From contig NZ_SOFL01000003.1 of NCBI RefSeq assembly GCF_004402695.1, positions 1 to 47,835 of the forward strand: a stretch of DNA of 47,835 nucleotides, given 5' to 3'. This document shows, one piece after another, positions 23,769 to 31,747 of the stretch; within the stretch, counting starts at the first letter, position 1; each line of letters starts with the position of its first letter. This DNA comes from Cryobacterium adonitolivorans (GTDB lineage: Bacteria > Actinomycetota > Actinomycetes > Actinomycetales > Microbacteriaceae). The position numbers were made by a program, and so were the translations under genes. The notes beneath the pieces are model-generated. The model worked only from the letters and a program-made list of their open reading frames with translations, did not search any database and was not told the origin of the DNA.

Positions 23769-24781
23769 GCCTTGGCCGTGATGTGGTTGGCGAGGGCGGG
23801 GATCACGGTTTCGCCGTAGACCCGGAGCGTCTCCTCTTTATTGTCATGCTGCAGGTAGCCGGCAAACTGGTCGACGCCCAGCGCCTTGAGCGCCTTGAGC
23901 TTCTCGATGTGCGCCTCGGCCGGGCCGAGCAGGCAGAACCTGTCGACGATCTCGTCTGGTACGAAGTCGGCGTGGGTGTTGCCCGCGCGGCCGTGCTCGT
24001 TGTAGTCGTAGCCCTCGCGGCCCTTGATGTAGTCGGTGAGGGCCTGCGGCACGGCCCCGGACTGGCCGTATTTGGCGACGATGTCGGCCACGTGGTTGCC
24101 CACCATGCCCCCGAACCAGCGGCACTGGTTACGCATGTGCTGGATGTCCTCGCCGATGTACATGGGCGCGGCCACGCAGAACTTGACGGAGTACGGGTCA
24201 CGGCCCGCGTCGCTGGCGGCGGTGCGCACTGTCGTGATCATCCACTCGGCCACGTCGAGGTCTGCCATCTGCAGGATGAAACCGTCGCCGACCTCGCCGG
24301 CGAGTTTGAGGGCGAGCGGCCCGTAGGCGGCCACCCACACGTCCAGGGTCGAGCCCGTGCTCCAGGGGAACTGCAGAGTGGCCCCGTTGTACTCCACCGG
24401 GCGGGAGTTGGCCAGTTCGCGGATCACGTGGATCGATTCGCGCAGCGTCTTCATGGTGCTGGGCCGACCGTTGGTCACCCGCACCGCGGAGTCGCCGCGG
24501 CCGATGCCGCAGATGGTGCGGTTGCCGTACATCTCGTTGAGGGTGGCATAGGTGGATGCTGTGACGGTCCAGTCCCTGGTGGCCGGGTTGGTGACCATCG
24601 GGCCCACGATGACCTTGCGGGTCTCGGCAAGGATTTTGCTGTAGATCACATAGGGCTCCTGCCAGAGCAGGTGCGAGTCGAAGGTCCACACGTGGCTGAA
24701 GCCATGGTTCTCGGCCAATTGGGCCAGCTGCACGGTGCGCGCCGACGGCGGGTTGGTCTGGAGTACTGCTCCGAAGTCCAT
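23765..24781 (-). CDS. LLM-class flavin/F420-dependent oxidoreductase
   Basis: A 338-residue luciferase-like TIM-barrel protein. It begins MDFGAVLQTNPPSARTVQLA, has FSHVWTFDSHLLWQEPYVIY near 33-52, and GPMVTNPATRDWTVTASTYATL in the first third. This subgroup, which I recall being labelled F420-dependent and found next to dihydropyrimidinase, is distinct from RutA. The cofactor (F420 or FMN) cannot be decided from sequence alone. The gene is coupled to the permeases and lies 11 bp from the dihydropyrimidinase gene, so it acts on a pyrimidine ring or its product. Since no dihydropyrimidine dehydrogenase is present, it is a candidate for the ring reduction. Confidence 0.88.
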   Translation of the reverse strand: MDFGAVLQTNPPSARTVQLAQLAENHGFSHVWTFDSHLLWQEPYVIYSKILAETRKVIVGPMVTNPATRDWTVTASTYATLNEMYGNRTICGIGRGDSAVRVTNGRPSTMKTLRESIHVIRELANSRPVEYNGATLQFPWSTGSTLDVWVAAYGPLALKLAGEVGDGFILQMADLDVAEWMITTVRTAASDAGRDPYSVKFCVAAPMYIGEDIQHMRNQCRWFGGMVGNHVADIVAKYGQSGAVPQALTDYIKGREGYDYNEHGRAGNTHADFVPDEIVDRFCLLGPAEAHIEKLKALKALGVDQFAGYLQHDNKEETLRVYGETVIPALANHITAKA

Positions 24782-24792
24782 GGGGTTCCCGC

Positions 24793-26241
24793 CTAGATCA
24801 AGTACTGGCTGAGGCCGCGTTTGATGTACTTGCCATCGCCCTTGGCGCCGAGGTACCGGTTGTTGTCGATGACGACCTTGCCGCGGGAGAGCACGGTGTC
24901 GACGTGGCCATCGATCTCGAAGCCCTCGTAGGCGGAGTAGTCCATGTTCATGTGGTGGGTCTTCTCCCTTCCCATTTCAGGCATCCCGATGGAGGTGTGG
25001 CCTCCCGGGTTGTAGATCACCACGTCGCCGTCGGCGCCGGGCTGGATGACGCCCTTGGTGCCGTACATACCGAACATGCGCGCCGGGGTGGTGGAGGTGA
25101 CCTCCACCCAGCGTTCGAGGGAGATCTGCTTGTCGACCACGCCCTGGTACAAGAGGTCCATCCGGTGTTCGACCGAGCCGATGCCGTTGGGGATCTTGGA
25201 GAAGTCGGTCAGGCCCATGTCTTTCTGGCCCTTCATGCAGAACGGGCAGTGGTCGGTGGAGACCATCTGGATGTCGTTCGTGCGCAGGCTCTGCCACATG
25301 TGGTGCTGGTGGCCCTCGGCCTTGGACCGCAGCGGTGTGCTGCACACCCATTTGGCGCCCTCGAAGCTGCCCCACTCGTCGCTCTGGGCGCCGAGGTTGT
25401 CTTCGAGGGAGAGGTAGAGGTATTGCGGGCAGGTCTCGCCGAACACGTTCTGGCCGCGGTCACGGGCGACAGCGATCTGCTCAACGGCCTGCTTGGCCGA
25501 CACGTGCACCACGTACAGCGGCGCCCCGGTGAGGTTGGCGAGCATGATCGCCCGGTGGGTGGCCTCCTCCTCGGCCTGCCATGGTCGGGTGAGGCCGTGA
25601 TAGTAGGGCGTGGTGTTGCCGGCTGCCACGGCCTGCTGCACGAGCAGGTCGATGACGCTGCCGTTCTCGGCGTGCATCATGATCATGCTGCCGTTGCCGG
25701 CTGCCTTCTGCATGGCCTTGACGATTTGACCGTCGTCGGAGAGGAAGACGCCCTTGTAGGCCATGAACAGCTTGAAGCTGGAGACGCCCTCGTTGACGAG
25801 TTCGTCCATCGCCACGAGGGAGGAGTCCTGCACGTCGGAGAGGATCTGGTGGAAGCCGTAGTCGATGGCGCACTCGCCGCGGGCCTTCTCGTGCCAGAGG
25901 TGGTACTGGTCGAGCACGTTCTCGCCGGCGTACTGCACCACGAAGTCGACGATGCTCGTGGTGCCGCCCCACGCCGCGGCGCGGGTACCGGTCTCGAAGG
26001 TGTCGCTGGCTTCTGTGCCGCCGAACGGCATCTGCATGTGGGTGTGCGCGTCGATGCCGCCGGGGATGACGTACTTGCCGGCGGCGTCGATCACGGTGTC
26101 GACGTTCCGCTCGATGTCGAAGCCGAGCAGGGTGGAGCCGGGTGCGAGCACCGCGGCGATTTTCTCGCCGTCGATCAGCACATCCGCTGTGGCCGTTCCC
26201 GTGGAATTGACCACGGTGCCGTTCTTGATCAGGGTCTTCAC
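24793..26241 (-). CDS. hydA: Dihydropyrimidinase / D-hydantoinase
   Basis: Hydrolyses dihydrouracil or dihydrothymine to N-carbamoyl-beta-amino acids. The 482-residue amidohydrolase has the metal-binding DAHTHMQMPFGG near 64-75, the segment SSFKLFMAYKG near 155-164 with the carboxylated Lys, MMHAEN, VVHVSAKQAVE, and the Asp in STDHCPF. These are the normal bimetal ligands. GTG 26241 is used because AGGAGAG lies just upstream; the frame further back has no site. It follows the ureidopropionase gene, separated by a 200-bp gap that carries repeat R5. Confidence 0.94.
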   Translation of the reverse strand: MKTLIKNGTVVNSTGTATADVLIDGEKIAAVLAPGSTLLGFDIERNVDTVIDAAGKYVIPGGIDAHTHMQMPFGGTEASDTFETGTRAAAWGGTTSIVDFVVQYAGENVLDQYHLWHEKARGECAIDYGFHQILSDVQDSSLVAMDELVNEGVSSFKLFMAYKGVFLSDDGQIVKAMQKAAGNGSMIMMHAENGSVIDLLVQQAVAAGNTTPYYHGLTRPWQAEEEATHRAIMLANLTGAPLYVVHVSAKQAVEQIAVARDRGQNVFGETCPQYLYLSLEDNLGAQSDEWGSFEGAKWVCSTPLRSKAEGHQHHMWQSLRTNDIQMVSTDHCPFCMKGQKDMGLTDFSKIPNGIGSVEHRMDLLYQGVVDKQISLERWVEVTSTTPARMFGMYGTKGVIQPGADGDVVIYNPGGHTSIGMPEMGREKTHHMNMDYSAYEGFEIDGHVDTVLSRGKVVIDNNRYLGAKGDGKYIKRGLSQYLI

Positions 26242-26295
26242 GATGCTCTCCTGTTCGCTGTGCTTCGCTACTTCGTCTGCGGTTCGCACCATCCC

Positions 26296-26415
26296 GCTGG
26301 TTGAGCTTGTCGAAACCCCCGTGCGCCGTTCTCTGAACGTAGGCTCGGTCGCGGGGTCTCGACAAGCTCGGCCAACGGATGGTCGGGTCGCGGGGTCTCG
26401 ACAGGCTCGACCAAC
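26296..26415. repeat. REP-like repeat R5, cluster of three half-units
   Basis: One forward unit (GCTGGTTGAGCTTGTCGAAA, from 26296) and two reverse units (TCTCGACAAGCTCGGCCAAC and TCTCGACAGGCTCGACCAAC) with the shared GTCGCGGGG linker. They match the inverted pair at 18453-18507. The cluster fills the gap between ureidopropionase and hydA, so the operon mRNA would carry hairpins at both ends of its middle section. Confidence 0.75.
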
Positions 26416-26439
26416 GGAACTTTGGTTCCGCAGGTTGCC

Positions 26440-27303
26440 TTACGGCTTGGGGATCGAGGTGTACGAGTCCGGGCGCCGGTCCCGGTAGAACTGCCAGTTG
26501 TTGCGCACCTGGCGGATCATGCCGAGGTCGAGGTCGCGAATCACGACCTCCTCGGTGTCGGCGCTGCCCAGCTCGCCCACATAATTGCCCTGCGGGTCGA
26601 CGAATTGGCTGGTGCCGTAGAACGTCACGGCGAGGTCGCCGTATTCGTTGTCCTCCCGGCCCACCCGGTTGGGCGCGGCCACGAAGTATCCGTTCGCGGC
26701 GGCCGCGGCGGGCTGCTCGATCTCCCAGAGCCGGTTCGACAGCCCGGGCTTGGTGGCGTTGGGGTTGAAGACGATCTGCGCGCCGTTGAGGCCCAGCTCG
26801 CGCCAGCCCTCTGGAAAGTGCCGGTCGTAGCAGATGTACACGCCGATGGGTCCGACGGCGGTGTTGAAGACCGGGTAGCCGAGGTTGCCGGGACGGAAGT
26901 AGAACTTCTCCCAGAACTTGTCGAGGTGGGGAATGTGGTGCTTGCGGTACTTGCCCAGGATTGTGCCATCGGCATCCACCACCACGGCTGTGTTGTAGTA
27001 GACGCCGGGCTGCTCCTCCTCGTAGATGGGGAGCACCATGACCAGGTTGAGCTCCTTGGCCAGGGCGGCGAAGCGCTGCACGATGGGGCCATCGGCCGGT
27101 TCGGCGTAGTCGTAGTACTTGGCGTCTTCGGTGATGCCGAAGTACGGGCCGTAGAACAGTTCCTGGAAGCAGATCACCTGCGCCCCGTCGGCGGCCGCGT
27201 CGCGGGCGAACTGCTCGTGCTTGGCCAGCATCGAGTCGATATCGCCCGTCCACGTGGTCTGGGTGATCGCCGCTCGCACGATGTTGGATGTGTCAACGCT
27301 CAT
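26440..27303 (-). CDS. Beta-ureidopropionase / N-carbamoyl amidohydrolase
   Basis: A 287-residue carbon-nitrogen hydrolase (nitrilase fold) that splits N-carbamoyl-beta-alanine to beta-alanine, ammonia and CO2. The catalytic triad is visible: Glu in CFQELFYGP near residue 48, Lys in YRKHHIP near 121, Cys in YICYDRHFPEGWR near 158. The ATG at 27303 is preceded by GGAGG with an 8-nt spacer; the GTG 5 codons earlier sits on top of that site. It is the first gene of the pyrimidine unit and divergent from the MocR regulator. The form is closer to bacterial ureidopropionase than to the amidase-type hydrolases. Confidence 0.92.
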   Translation of the reverse strand: MSVDTSNIVRAAITQTTWTGDIDSMLAKHEQFARDAAADGAQVICFQELFYGPYFGITEDAKYYDYAEPADGPIVQRFAALAKELNLVMVLPIYEEEQPGVYYNTAVVVDADGTILGKYRKHHIPHLDKFWEKFYFRPGNLGYPVFNTAVGPIGVYICYDRHFPEGWRELGLNGAQIVFNPNATKPGLSNRLWEIEQPAAAAANGYFVAAPNRVGREDNEYGDLAVTFYGTSQFVDPQGNYVGELGSADTEEVVIRDLDLGMIRQVRNNWQFYRDRRPDSYTSIPKP

Positions 27304-27442
27304 ACTGTTTGCCTCCACTGGGTCTCACACGGTGGAACCTCGTCAGCGGGGGTCGGACGGCAACGCAATGTTCTGCGAGCCAAACGGTGAGAGAGCCTGT
27401 CGAGATCGAGCCACACTACGGTGTCCGGTTTTGTTATTATTC

Positions 27443-27480
27443 GACGTAAACATTTCTGTTCTGTTTCTTCACATGACGTA
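27443..27480. promoter_or_regulatory. Possible MocR operator: two GACGTA repeats
   Basis: GACGTA occurs at 27443-27448 and 27475-27480 in direct orientation, 32 bp apart (about three helical turns), in an unusually AT-rich stretch (27430-27490) between the divergent operon and regulator. MocR proteins often bind spaced direct repeats between divergent targets. Assignment is inference. Confidence 0.4.
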
Positions 27481-27545
27481 TGCGTAAATCATCATCCTGT
27501 CGTTAGCGGGTGCTGCTGGCAAGCACTTGCCCCGGAAGGACCCCC

Positions 27546-28880
27546 GTGCAGCTCTATCTCGTCGAGATCGAACAGGCCACGCCGGCCGGAATTGCGGCCG
27601 CCCTCGGCCGGCTGATCAGCAGCGGCCGGATCGCTCCCGGCGAGCGCCTGCCCACCGTGCGGGACCTCGCCGGCGGGCTCGGGGTGAGCCCCGCGACGGT
27701 CAGCCACGCCTGGCAGGCGCTCTCCTCAGCGGGCTTGATCGTGTCGCGGGGCCGCAGCGGCACCTTCGTGCGGGAGCAGTCCACACACTGGCTGCCGGCT
27801 CGCACCCAGTCGCTGGCCGGCCATGTGAGCGACACCCGCATCGACCTGTCCCGGGGCACGCCAGACCCCTTACTCCTGCCCGCGCTCGGCCCCGCGCTCT
27901 CCAGGGTCTCCCAGCGCGCCATGACCCCCAGCTACCAGGCGCCGCCGGTGATCCCGGAGCTGCTCACCGTGCTCACCGGCTCCTGGCCGTACAGGTGCGA
28001 GTCCATCACGGTCGTCGACGGGGCACTCGACGCCATCTCGCGCAGCCTCGAGCAGGTAGCCAGGTTCGGCGACAGGGTGATCGTCGAAGACCCGGGCTTC
28101 CCCCCGTTGTTCGACCTGCTCGACCAGATGGGCATCGAGCGGCTGCCCGTTGCGGTGGATGCGGAGGGTATCGACCCCGCCGAGTTCCAGGCGGCGCTGG
28201 CCCTGTCCCCGGCCGCGGTCATCCTGCAGCCGCGCGCACACAACCCCACCGGGGCGTCGATGTCTCCTGAGCGGGCGGCGGAGCTGGCCCGGCTGTTGGC
28301 CGCCAGCACGCGCGCGACGCACACCGTGGTGATCGAGGACGACCACTCCGGCGCGATCAGCACCTCCCCCGACGTGTCGCTCGGCCGTTGGCTTCCCGAG
28401 CGGGTGCTGCACGTGCGCAGCTACTCCAAGTCGCACGGGCCCGACCTGCGCATCGCCGCGCTCGGCGGGCCCGCCAGGCTGGTGGACCGCATCGTGGCGC
28501 GGCGGATGCTCGGCCCGGGCTGGACCAGCCGGATGCTGCAGACCATCCTGCACGAGCTGCTCACCGATGGCGCCAGCATGGCGCAGGTGAACGAGGCCCG
28601 GCACGTGTACTTCGCCCGTCAGAAGGCGCTGGCGGAGGCCCTCACCGGGTTCGGCCTGCCGCTCGCCCGCGCCGATGGCATCAACGCCTGGGTACCCGTG
28701 GCCGACGAGCGCGACGCCCTGGTGCGGCTGGCGGCGTCGGGCATCCGGGTGGCCGGCGGCAGCCCGTTTCTCGCGGTGGACCGGTCGGAGGCGTTCATCA
28801 GGGTGACGGCCGGGGCCCTGACCGATGATGTGCTCCCGGTTGCCCGGGCGATCGCGGCGGCGGCCGCGCCCGCGCGCTAG
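27546..28880 (+). CDS. MocR-type PLP-dependent transcriptional regulator
   Basis: A 444-residue fusion of a GntR-type winged helix (about 1-75, with GERLPTVRDLAGGLGVSPAT and SAGLIVSRGRSGTF) and an aminotransferase fold type I domain (about 105-444). PLP motifs include LQPRAHNPTGASM, IEDDHSG and the Lys in YSKSHGPDLR near 297. Members bind PLP and sense amines as external aldimines. GTG 27546 is taken because GGAAGGA precedes it by 5 nt. It lies divergent to the pyrimidine operon, so beta-alanine or another amino product is an attractive effector. Other members include PdxR and GabR. Confidence 0.92.
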   Translation: MQLYLVEIEQATPAGIAAALGRLISSGRIAPGERLPTVRDLAGGLGVSPATVSHAWQALSSAGLIVSRGRSGTFVREQSTHWLPARTQSLAGHVSDTRIDLSRGTPDPLLLPALGPALSRVSQRAMTPSYQAPPVIPELLTVLTGSWPYRCESITVVDGALDAISRSLEQVARFGDRVIVEDPGFPPLFDLLDQMGIERLPVAVDAEGIDPAEFQAALALSPAAVILQPRAHNPTGASMSPERAAELARLLAASTRATHTVVIEDDHSGAISTSPDVSLGRWLPERVLHVRSYSKSHGPDLRIAALGGPARLVDRIVARRMLGPGWTSRMLQTILHELLTDGASMAQVNEARHVYFARQKALAEALTGFGLPLARADGINAWVPVADERDALVRLAASGIRVAGGSPFLAVDRSEAFIRVTAGALTDDVLPVARAIAAAAAPAR

Positions 28881-28914
28881 GCATCCGTCTCGTCCGAACC
28901 CATCGTTGGTCGAC

Positions 28915-29114
28915 GTGTCGACGCCGTGCTGGAAGACGGGTGGGCCGCCGTGGCGGGGGACCTGGCAGGCGCGTATGGCAACTTCAGCCTGCACCAGGAT
29001 GTGGCGACCCTCGCCCGGATCTACCCGCCGGACACGGCAGCTCGGTTGCGGGCGGCCAAGCGGCGCTACGACCCGGAGAACGTGCTCGCCGGCAACCACA
29101 ACATCGTGCCCTGA
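28915..29114 (+). pseudogene. 3' remnant of an FAD-linked oxidase (BBE domain)
   Basis: About 65 codons ending at TGA 29114 match only the C-terminal berberine-bridge-enzyme motif of FAD-dependent oxidases: ARIYPPDTAARLRAAKRRYD followed by PENVLAGNHNIVP. The rest of the roughly 450-residue enzyme, including the FAD-binding half, is not in the window. It starts right after the MocR stop region, so a deletion probably removed the 5' part. Confidence 0.7.
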
Positions 29115-29140
29115 GCCGGCGGGGCGGCGCTCCCGCGGAA

Positions 29141-29208
29141 CAACTGTTGCCCATCCGGACGATAGTTGCCGGCGCACCGGGCGCAAATGTCCGCACGGGC
29201 AACAGTTG
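29141..29208. repeat. Palindromic intergenic repeat R3
   Basis: CAACTGTTGCCC at 29141-29152 and its exact reverse complement GGGCAACAGTTG at 29197-29208 enclose a GC-rich middle. It begins 27 bp after the stop of the FAD-oxidase remnant. It differs from the GCATAACTCC family but has the same size and position, so it may play the same terminator-like or REP-like role. Confidence 0.6.
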
Positions 29209-29587
29209 AGCCGGGCAGTCCGCCGGCAGCCAGGCCGGCTGGGTACCATCCGGCGAAAAACCGTGCGTGCCCGCCGCACCGGACGTCCACGGCAACGGGA
29301 TGCAATGGGCAGCGCAAACGTTAGCGGCCGAAGGGCGGGTCAGAGGCAACCGCCACTAAGACCATGGGTTTAGGCTGGATGTGACCCCCGGTTCGATCTG
29401 ACCGGTTGCGCTGGCCCGGATTTGGGCGGCAGGTCGGGGCTTTGCCTTCAGTTTCACCCCCACCTCGTTCGAGCCCTGCTCCGACGCGTTCGCTTGCGGT
29501 GCGGGCCGGCGCCGGTGTCGCCCGCGACACCGTCGTTTCGGTCCGAAGCGTCGCGACCGCGCCGACGGAGGCCCGGCTCCCGCCGCT
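29209..29587. other. Gene-free stretch upstream of the F420-0 transporter
   Basis: About 380 bp with no convincing coding frame. It contains a short purine-rich stretch near 29300-29370 and a GC-rich part just upstream of the transporter gene. I looked for a cobalamin riboswitch because the transporter resembles BtuFCD, and saw no B12 box. Promoter sequence and unknown content only. Confidence 0.4.
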
Positions 29588-29593
29588 CAGATT
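29588..29593 (+). promoter_or_regulatory. Possible -10 box for the F420-0 binding protein gene
   Basis: CAGATT is 6 nt before the ATG at 29600. It departs from TANNNT at the first base, but no ribosome site precedes the ATG, so a leaderless start is possible. Confidence 0.3.
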
Positions 29594-29599
29594 GGTCCC

Positions 29600-30592
29600 A
29601 TGAAGACTCGCCACCCCGTCGCCGCCGCCACCGCGGCCGTGCTGCTGCTCGCCGGCTGCGCCTCCGGTTCCACGGCCGCCGCGCCCGCCCCCACCGCCTC
29701 GGCCGGCGGTGCCGGCGCCTTCCCGGTGTCGTTTGAGAATTGCGACACCACGGTCACCCTCGACGCCGCCCCCGAACGCATCGTCACGATCAAGTCGAAC
29801 ACCACCGAGCTGCTGCTCGCGCTGGGACTCGGCGAGCGCATCGTGGGGTCGGCGTTCCTGGACGGCCCGCTGCCGGCATCCCTCGCCGACGCTGCCGCCG
29901 ATCTCAACGTGATCAGTGACTTCGTACCCGGCCAGGAGGCCGTGCTGGCGCTCACCCCCGACTTCGTCTACGGCGGCTGGGAGTCGAACTTCTCCGCCGA
30001 GGGCGTGGGCGAGCGAAGCGCACTGGCCGATCTGGGCATCGGCAGCTACGTGTCGCCGGCCGCGTGCAAGGGCGACGCCATGCCGGATCCGCTCACCTTC
30101 GACACCGTGTTCGCGGAGATCGACGAGGCCGGCGCCCTGTTCGGCGTGCCGGATGCCGCCGCTGAACTCGTCGCCGAGCAGGAGGCCGAACTGGCCGCGC
30201 TCACCCCCGCCGCCGGCGACACCACCGCGCTCTGGTACTCCAGCGGCACCGACACCCCGTACGTGGGCGCCGGCATCGGCGCGCCGCAGATGATCATGGA
30301 TGCGGCGGGCCTGACCAACATCTTCGCTGACGTGCATGACACCTGGACCTCGGCCGGCTGGGAGTCCGTCGTGGAGGCGAACCCGAGCGTCATCGTGCTC
30401 GTGGACGCCACCTGGAACACCGCCGACTCGAAGATCGCCAACCTCCAGGCCAACGCGGCGACCGCCGGGCTCGACGCCGTGCTGAACGACCGCTACATCG
30501 TGGTGCCGTTCGCGGCCACCGAGGCGGGCATCCGCAACGTGGAGGCCGCCGGGTCGATCATCGACCAGCTCGCCGCGCTCGAGGCCGAGTAA
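29600..30592 (+). CDS. Putative F420-0 ABC transporter substrate-binding lipoprotein
   Basis: A 330-residue class III (BtuF/FepB fold) binding protein. The signal peptide ends in LLAGC (Cys near 20); the mature protein has PERIVTIKSNTTELLLALG near 55-73, the usual start of this fold, and DFVYGGWESNFS. The context, binding protein-permease-ATPase directly followed by cofD, is that of the transporter family proposed by genome context to move the deazaflavin precursor F420-0. That cargo has not been shown by sequence; iron-siderophore or cobalamin import would look similar. Confidence 0.85.
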   Translation: MKTRHPVAAATAAVLLLAGCASGSTAAAPAPTASAGGAGAFPVSFENCDTTVTLDAAPERIVTIKSNTTELLLALGLGERIVGSAFLDGPLPASLADAAADLNVISDFVPGQEAVLALTPDFVYGGWESNFSAEGVGERSALADLGIGSYVSPAACKGDAMPDPLTFDTVFAEIDEAGALFGVPDAAAELVAEQEAELAALTPAAGDTTALWYSSGTDTPYVGAGIGAPQMIMDAAGLTNIFADVHDTWTSAGWESVVEANPSVIVLVDATWNTADSKIANLQANAATAGLDAVLNDRYIVVPFAATEAGIRNVEAAGSIIDQLAALEAE

Positions 30593-30613
30593 CACCGATT
30601 CGAAGGACCACGG

Positions 30614-31747
30614 ATGACCGTCACCCCGAGCAGGCAGGGCCCCGGCACCGCCGCGCCCGGCGGGCCCGCGGAAAATGGTGCGCCAGGCACCTATACGGCA
30701 TCCGCTCGCGCTCGACGCAGCGGGCCGGGACGGTACCTGGTCTGGCTGGTCGCGGCGGTGGTGGCGCTGGTGCTCGGCAGCGCCGTGGCCGTGACGATCG
30801 GCCCGGCCGACGTGAGCCTGGCGCAGGTGTGGGCCAGTGTGGCCGGCCACCTCGGCCTGCCCGGGCTCGCCGGCGACACCCCGGTGCCGCCGCTCACCGA
30901 CGCGATCGTCTGGCAGCTGCGGATGCCGCGGGTTCTCACCTCCGCCACGGTGGGCGCGGGCCTCGCGCTCAGTGGCGCGGTCATGCAGAGCGTCACCCGC
31001 AACCCGCTCGCCGACCCGTACCTGCTCGGCCTGTCCTCCGGCGCGTCACTGGGCGCGGTCTGCGTGGTCATCCTCGGCATCGGCTTCGCGCTGCCGGCGG
31101 CCGCGTTCGCCGGGGCGCTGATCGCCCTGTTCGCTACCCTCAACATCGCCCGCGTCGGCGGCAGCATCACCCCAGGCCGGGCCGTGCTGGCCGGGCTGGC
31201 GATCGCCCAGCTTGGCTCCGCGGGCACCTCGTTCATCATCTTCTGGGCCGCCAAGGGCGACTCCTACCGGGAGATCCTCAACTGGCTGCTCGGTTCCCTG
31301 GCCGGCAGCTCGTGGAGCAGCGTGCTGATCTCCTCGGTCGCGCTGGTCGTGGTGGGCACCGGCATCCTGCTCGCCGCCAGCCGGCTGGATGCGTTCACCT
31401 TCGGCGACACGAACGCCGCGTCGTTGGGCATCAACGTGAACGCCACCCGCTGGGGGTTTCTCGTGGCGGTGGCGTTGCTCACCGGCGCGATGGTGGCCGT
31501 GAGCGGCGCGATCGGCTTCGTGGGGCTGATCCTGCCGCACCTGGTGCGCGGGCTCAGCGGCCCGGGGCACCGTCGCCTGCTTCCGCTGGTCGCGGTGGTG
31601 GGCGCGCTGTTCCTGGTGCTGGCCGACACCCTCGCCCGCACCGTCTTCGACCCGCGCGAGCTGCCGGTGGGCATCATCACGGCGTTCATCGGCGTGCCCG
31701 TGTTCATCCTGCTGATCAAGCGCAAGCGAAGCGCGGCCTGGGCATGA
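30614..31747 (+). CDS. Putative F420-0 ABC transporter permease (FecCD family)
   Basis: A 377-residue permease with about nine to ten helices after a 35-residue polar leader. FecCD signatures: RMPRVLTSATVGAGLALSGA near residues 102-121, RNPLADPYLLGLSSGASLGA and GAIGFVGLILPHLVRGLSGP near 295-314. BtuC-type permeases move large ring compounds. It follows the binding protein by 21 bp and its stop overlaps the ATPase start (ATGA). Confidence 0.9.
   Translation: MTVTPSRQGPGTAAPGGPAENGAPGTYTASARARRSGPGRYLVWLVAAVVALVLGSAVAVTIGPADVSLAQVWASVAGHLGLPGLAGDTPVPPLTDAIVWQLRMPRVLTSATVGAGLALSGAVMQSVTRNPLADPYLLGLSSGASLGAVCVVILGIGFALPAAAFAGALIALFATLNIARVGGSITPGRAVLAGLAIAQLGSAGTSFIIFWAAKGDSYREILNWLLGSLAGSSWSSVLISSVALVVVGTGILLAASRLDAFTFGDTNAASLGINVNATRWGFLVAVALLTGAMVAVSGAIGFVGLILPHLVRGLSGPGHRRLLPLVAVVGALFLVLADTLARTVFDPRELPVGIITAFIGVPVFILLIKRKRSAAWA

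Noticed and set aside
26296..26415. CRISPR array
   Set aside because: Only three half-units in mixed orientation with unequal spacing and no cas genes; it is an inverted REP-like repeat.
29209..29599. Cobalamin riboswitch upstream of the BtuFCD-like transporter
   Set aside because: No B12 box or matching core is visible on either strand, and the cofD linkage points to F420-0.
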